NCBI GenBank assembly: GCA_030654205.1
Contig: JAURXW010000183.1
Span: 1-15,991 of the forward strand
DNA from: Bacteriovorax sp.
Lineage (GTDB): Bacteria; Bdellovibrionota; Bacteriovoracia; Bacteriovoracales; Bacteriovoracaceae
Length of the DNA stretch: 15,991 nt
Direction of reading: 5' to 3'
The translations under genes and the position numbers were made by a program. The notes under the pieces are model-generated. The model had not been told where the DNA came from, did no database searches, and saw only the letters and a list, made by a program, of their open reading frames with translations. The stretch's first letter is position 1. Each line of letters opens with the position of its first letter. This document shows, in pieces, positions 14,280-15,991 of the stretch.

Positions 14280-15079
14280 TGAAAGCTAAAAAACTTGTTG
14301 TTGCTTCTGTCATTATTTTATTGGCATCAGGTGTTTATGCCGAAGACGCAGAGCTTCGCGTGTTTGCTCCAAAGGTTAAAAAAGACGCAACGAGAGTTAT
14401 AAAATCCAGTGGCACAAAGAAATCTCCCAAAGCTTCAAGTGAATTAGATTCGGCCGTGCTGAAATTAAATCAGCAAGGCCAAAAAATTGAAAGCCTACTT
14501 GGGAAGTTTCAGGAGCGATCAGGCGTATGGGATTTTACTAATCAGTATGACTTTAAAACAGGCACTGTCATTAAAGGAGTTTTATTAAACTCAGTCGTGT
14601 CTACCAACTTAGAGTCACCTTTGTTAGTTGAAGTCCTTGACGGTGAAGCTCTGCCATCTGGCACTAGATTTAGCTGCAAAGGAGTAACTAAATTAAAAAG
14701 GGTCATGTCGGCGTGTAATAAATTAAGTACTCCTAATGACTCAGAAGAATTTGAGGTGCAAGTCAGCCTTTTAAATGTTGATGGTTCAAGCGGACTTAAA
14801 GCAGATGAAGTCTATACGGGAAAAGAAGAGTATGTCGCAGGAGCGGTCGCAACTGCTTTTTCAAAGGGATTAATTGAGTTAAGTACCGAAAGACTTGCCT
14901 CGCCATTAGGTGAACTGGCCATTAACAATCGCAAAAATCGCCTTGCTAATGGTGTTTTGAATTCTCTTGATGAAACCAATGAACTTATGAACTCAGAGAT
15001 GAAAACGAAAGAAGCTAAGGCCGTCATTTTAGCGGGAAGGCCTGTTTTAATTTATTTTCATGAGAGGTTTAGAAAATGA
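14279..15079 (+). CDS. virB10: VirB10/TraB-like protein, short exported form
   Basis: I choose the ATG at 14279, forming TAATG with the virB9 stop; an ATG three codons earlier (14270) is possible but has a poorer upstream. From 14279 the protein is 266 aa. Residues 94-200 match the VirB10/TraB beta-barrel: TGTVIKGVLLNSVVSTNLES, VEVLDGEALPSGTRFSCKG, then a second half with Cys133 and Cys146, a pattern closest to TraB. VirB10 spans the periplasm and links inner and outer membranes. Here the N-terminus is only MKAKKLVVASVIILLASGVYAEDA, which reads as a cleavable signal peptide or a bare anchor, without the usual cytoplasmic segment and Pro-rich linker. A predicted helix (about 52-80) precedes the barrel. 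The C-terminal 60 residues are helical. It overlaps the next gene by ATGA. Confidence 0.85.
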   Translation: MKAKKLVVASVIILLASGVYAEDAELRVFAPKVKKDATRVIKSSGTKKSPKASSELDSAVLKLNQQGQKIESLLGKFQERSGVWDFTNQYDFKTGTVIKGVLLNSVVSTNLESPLLVEVLDGEALPSGTRFSCKGVTKLKRVMSACNKLSTPNDSEEFEVQVSLLNVDGSSGLKADEVYTGKEEYVAGAVATAFSKGLIELSTERLASPLGELAINNRKNRLANGVLNSLDETNELMNSEMKTKEAKAVILAGRPVLIYFHERFRK

Positions 15080-15606
15080 ATACTAAAAAAATTAGAGGTG
15101 CCTTAAAGATTTTATTCCTAAGCTCGCTCCTATTAATAACTACGTCATGTTCGACTATGAGGAAGTCTGTTTTCTACGGAGGGGTGACAGGAATCACCTT
15201 TGGAATTGTCGGAAGCGCAACATTGAGTCCTAACAAAGAATCTATTGCTCCCAATATGGCAGTATGGGGAAGTCTTGGCGCCTTGGTTGGTGTTGCGTTG
15301 GGATACCTATTTTTTATGGATGATCCAGAAAACAGAGAGCTTCATTCAATGATGCCAACAGGAGGGACACAAAAACCCAAAGCTGAATCATTTGCTCCAA
15401 TCAATAGGATTGAAGCAGTAACCATTACACCGACGGATTCAAAAAAGTACAAGCTCGAATCAGGCCCATTGCCGGATCACTTAAAGGGAAAGGTTCAGAC
15501 ACCTTTTATTATTGAGCATGACATACCTGAACGAGTCGAACATTTAGAAAATGGCAAGGCCATTACGGTAGAACAACACAAAGCTTGGGAGGTGGATTAT
15601 GAGTAG
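15076..15606 (+). CDS. Glycine-rich lipoprotein (possible VirB7/TraV counterpart)
   Basis: The lipoprotein signal ends in ITTSC with the modified Cys at 25. Just after it, residues 33-80 hold two hydrophobic Gly/Ala-rich stretches (VFYGGVTGITFGIVGSA and MAVWGSLGALVGVALGYLFF) like a glycine-zipper hairpin that could insert in a membrane. The C-terminal 90 residues are hydrophilic and Pro/Lys/Glu-rich. VirB7/TraV lipoproteins complete the outer-membrane core with VirB9 and VirB10, and this is the only small lipoprotein seen in the operon, so it could fill that role; no sequence signature proves it. It overlaps virB10 (ATGA) and the coupling-protein gene. It also occupies the place where virB11 would normally lie. 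Confidence 0.75.
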   Translation: MNTKKIRGALKILFLSSLLLITTSCSTMRKSVFYGGVTGITFGIVGSATLSPNKESIAPNMAVWGSLGALVGVALGYLFFMDDPENRELHSMMPTGGTQKPKAESFAPINRIEAVTITPTDSKKYKLESGPLPDHLKGKVQTPFIIEHDIPERVEHLENGKAITVEQHKAWEVDYE

Positions 15607-15991
15607 TTCAAAAAATGCAAATCCAGCAGGAGATTTTTTTACTCCACTGATTGAAGCTGTGGCAGAGCTTTTTCAAATGTTAATTACCAAAGGATCAATG
15701 CAAATTCCAAATCTGCTAAAGGGGGCAGGAGGTTTAAGCCTTGGAGTAAAGCAAAACTATATGAGAATTGATACTTCAATGCTTGATTGTGAAAGGCAAA
15801 CATTAGATCAGGCCCATTTGGGTTGGGCCATAAATCTTGAGAGACCTTATCCTTTGCAATATTTTGATCCAAGTAAAAATACTTTTATTGTGGGGGCCAG
15901 TGGTTGGGGGAAAAGCAATCTGATTAACATTTTGCAGGAGAACTGTCTGCAAAAGAAACAAGCACTCATCTACATAGACCCGAAGGGCAGT
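15599..15991 (+). CDS. virD4: VirD4/TraD-like coupling ATPase, N-terminal part (cut by window edge)
   Basis: A frame opens at ATG 15599, preceded by GGGAGGTGG, inside the last codons of the lipoprotein gene, and stays open to the right edge (131 codons). It contains a Walker A motif at 99-106, GASGWGKS within TFIVGASGWGKSNLI, followed by ALIYIDPKGS, the Asp-Pro-Lys-Gly signature of coupling proteins and related TraD/TrwB/HerA ATPases. These hexamers deliver DNA or protein substrates to the secretion channel. Unlike classical VirD4/TraD, no pair of transmembrane helices precedes Walker A; only an amphipathic stretch at about 13-30 is seen. The family call is good; whether it is a true coupling protein or a HerA-like relative needs the missing C-terminal half. 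Confidence 0.85.
   Translation, partial: MSSSKNANPAGDFFTPLIEAVAELFQMLITKGSMQIPNLLKGAGGLSLGVKQNYMRIDTSMLDCERQTLDQAHLGWAINLERPYPLQYFDPSKNTFIVGASGWGKSNLINILQENCLQKKQALIYIDPKGS

Noticed and set aside
1..15991. CRISPR array, insertion sequence, tRNA or rRNA
   Set aside because: No regularly spaced direct repeats, no transposase motif with terminal repeats and no tRNA or rRNA signature was seen on either strand.

Overview
The window is AT-rich and gene-dense. Three things suggest an AT-rich Bdellovibrionota bacterium of the Bacteriovorax/Halobacteriovorax sort: a TIGR02147-family regulator (a family known mainly from Fibrobacter and Bdellovibrio-like bacteria), many short exported proteins with Gram-negative signal peptides, and two lipoproteins. 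This is an inference from gene families and composition; there is no rRNA or other phylogenetic marker here.

The left part (1-5767) is read leftward. A TIGR02147 regulator (start best placed at 2847) is translationally coupled to an exported 464-aa protein, followed by a second exported protein that runs off the left edge. A strong hairpin terminator lies at 3074-3115. To its right are a small exported protein of unknown function, a secreted NodB-type (CE4) polysaccharide deacetylase with its metal-binding motifs intact, and a GrpB/UPF0157-family protein. Between these are three non-coding gaps of about 230-330 bp, and a 447-bp gap separates the leftward and rightward halves.

The right part (5972 to the end) is one tightly packed rightward operon encoding a type IV secretion/conjugation machine. 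In order it holds a zinc-ribbon protein, an unknown 139-aa protein, a 640-aa lipoprotein with a calcium-binding TSP3-like motif, then VirB2-, VirB3-, VirB4-, VirB5/TrbJ-, VirB6/TrbL-, VirB8/TraE-, VirB9/TraK- and VirB10/TraB-like proteins, a glycine-rich lipoprotein (possible VirB7/TraV counterpart) and the start of a VirD4/TraD-like coupling ATPase cut by the right edge. Gene order follows the VirB operon, but no VirB11 ATPase lies in its usual slot. Several parts are unusually small: VirB9 has only its N-terminal domain, VirB10 lacks the cytoplasmic region and looks like an exported protein, VirB4 is short, and the coupling ATPase shows no N-terminal membrane helices before its Walker A motif. 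No relaxase or VirB1 is visible, so whether the system moves DNA or protein cannot be decided from this window.

Most T4SS genes overlap or abut (ATGA, TAATG or TAAATG junctions, or a few bases) and carry good Shine-Dalgarno sequences. By contrast, three leftward genes (TIGR02147, deacetylase, GrpB) lack a Shine-Dalgarno sequence at the usual spacing and have promoter-like boxes very close to the start codon, suggesting short-leader or leaderless mRNAs. No CRISPR array, tRNA, rRNA or insertion sequence was seen.
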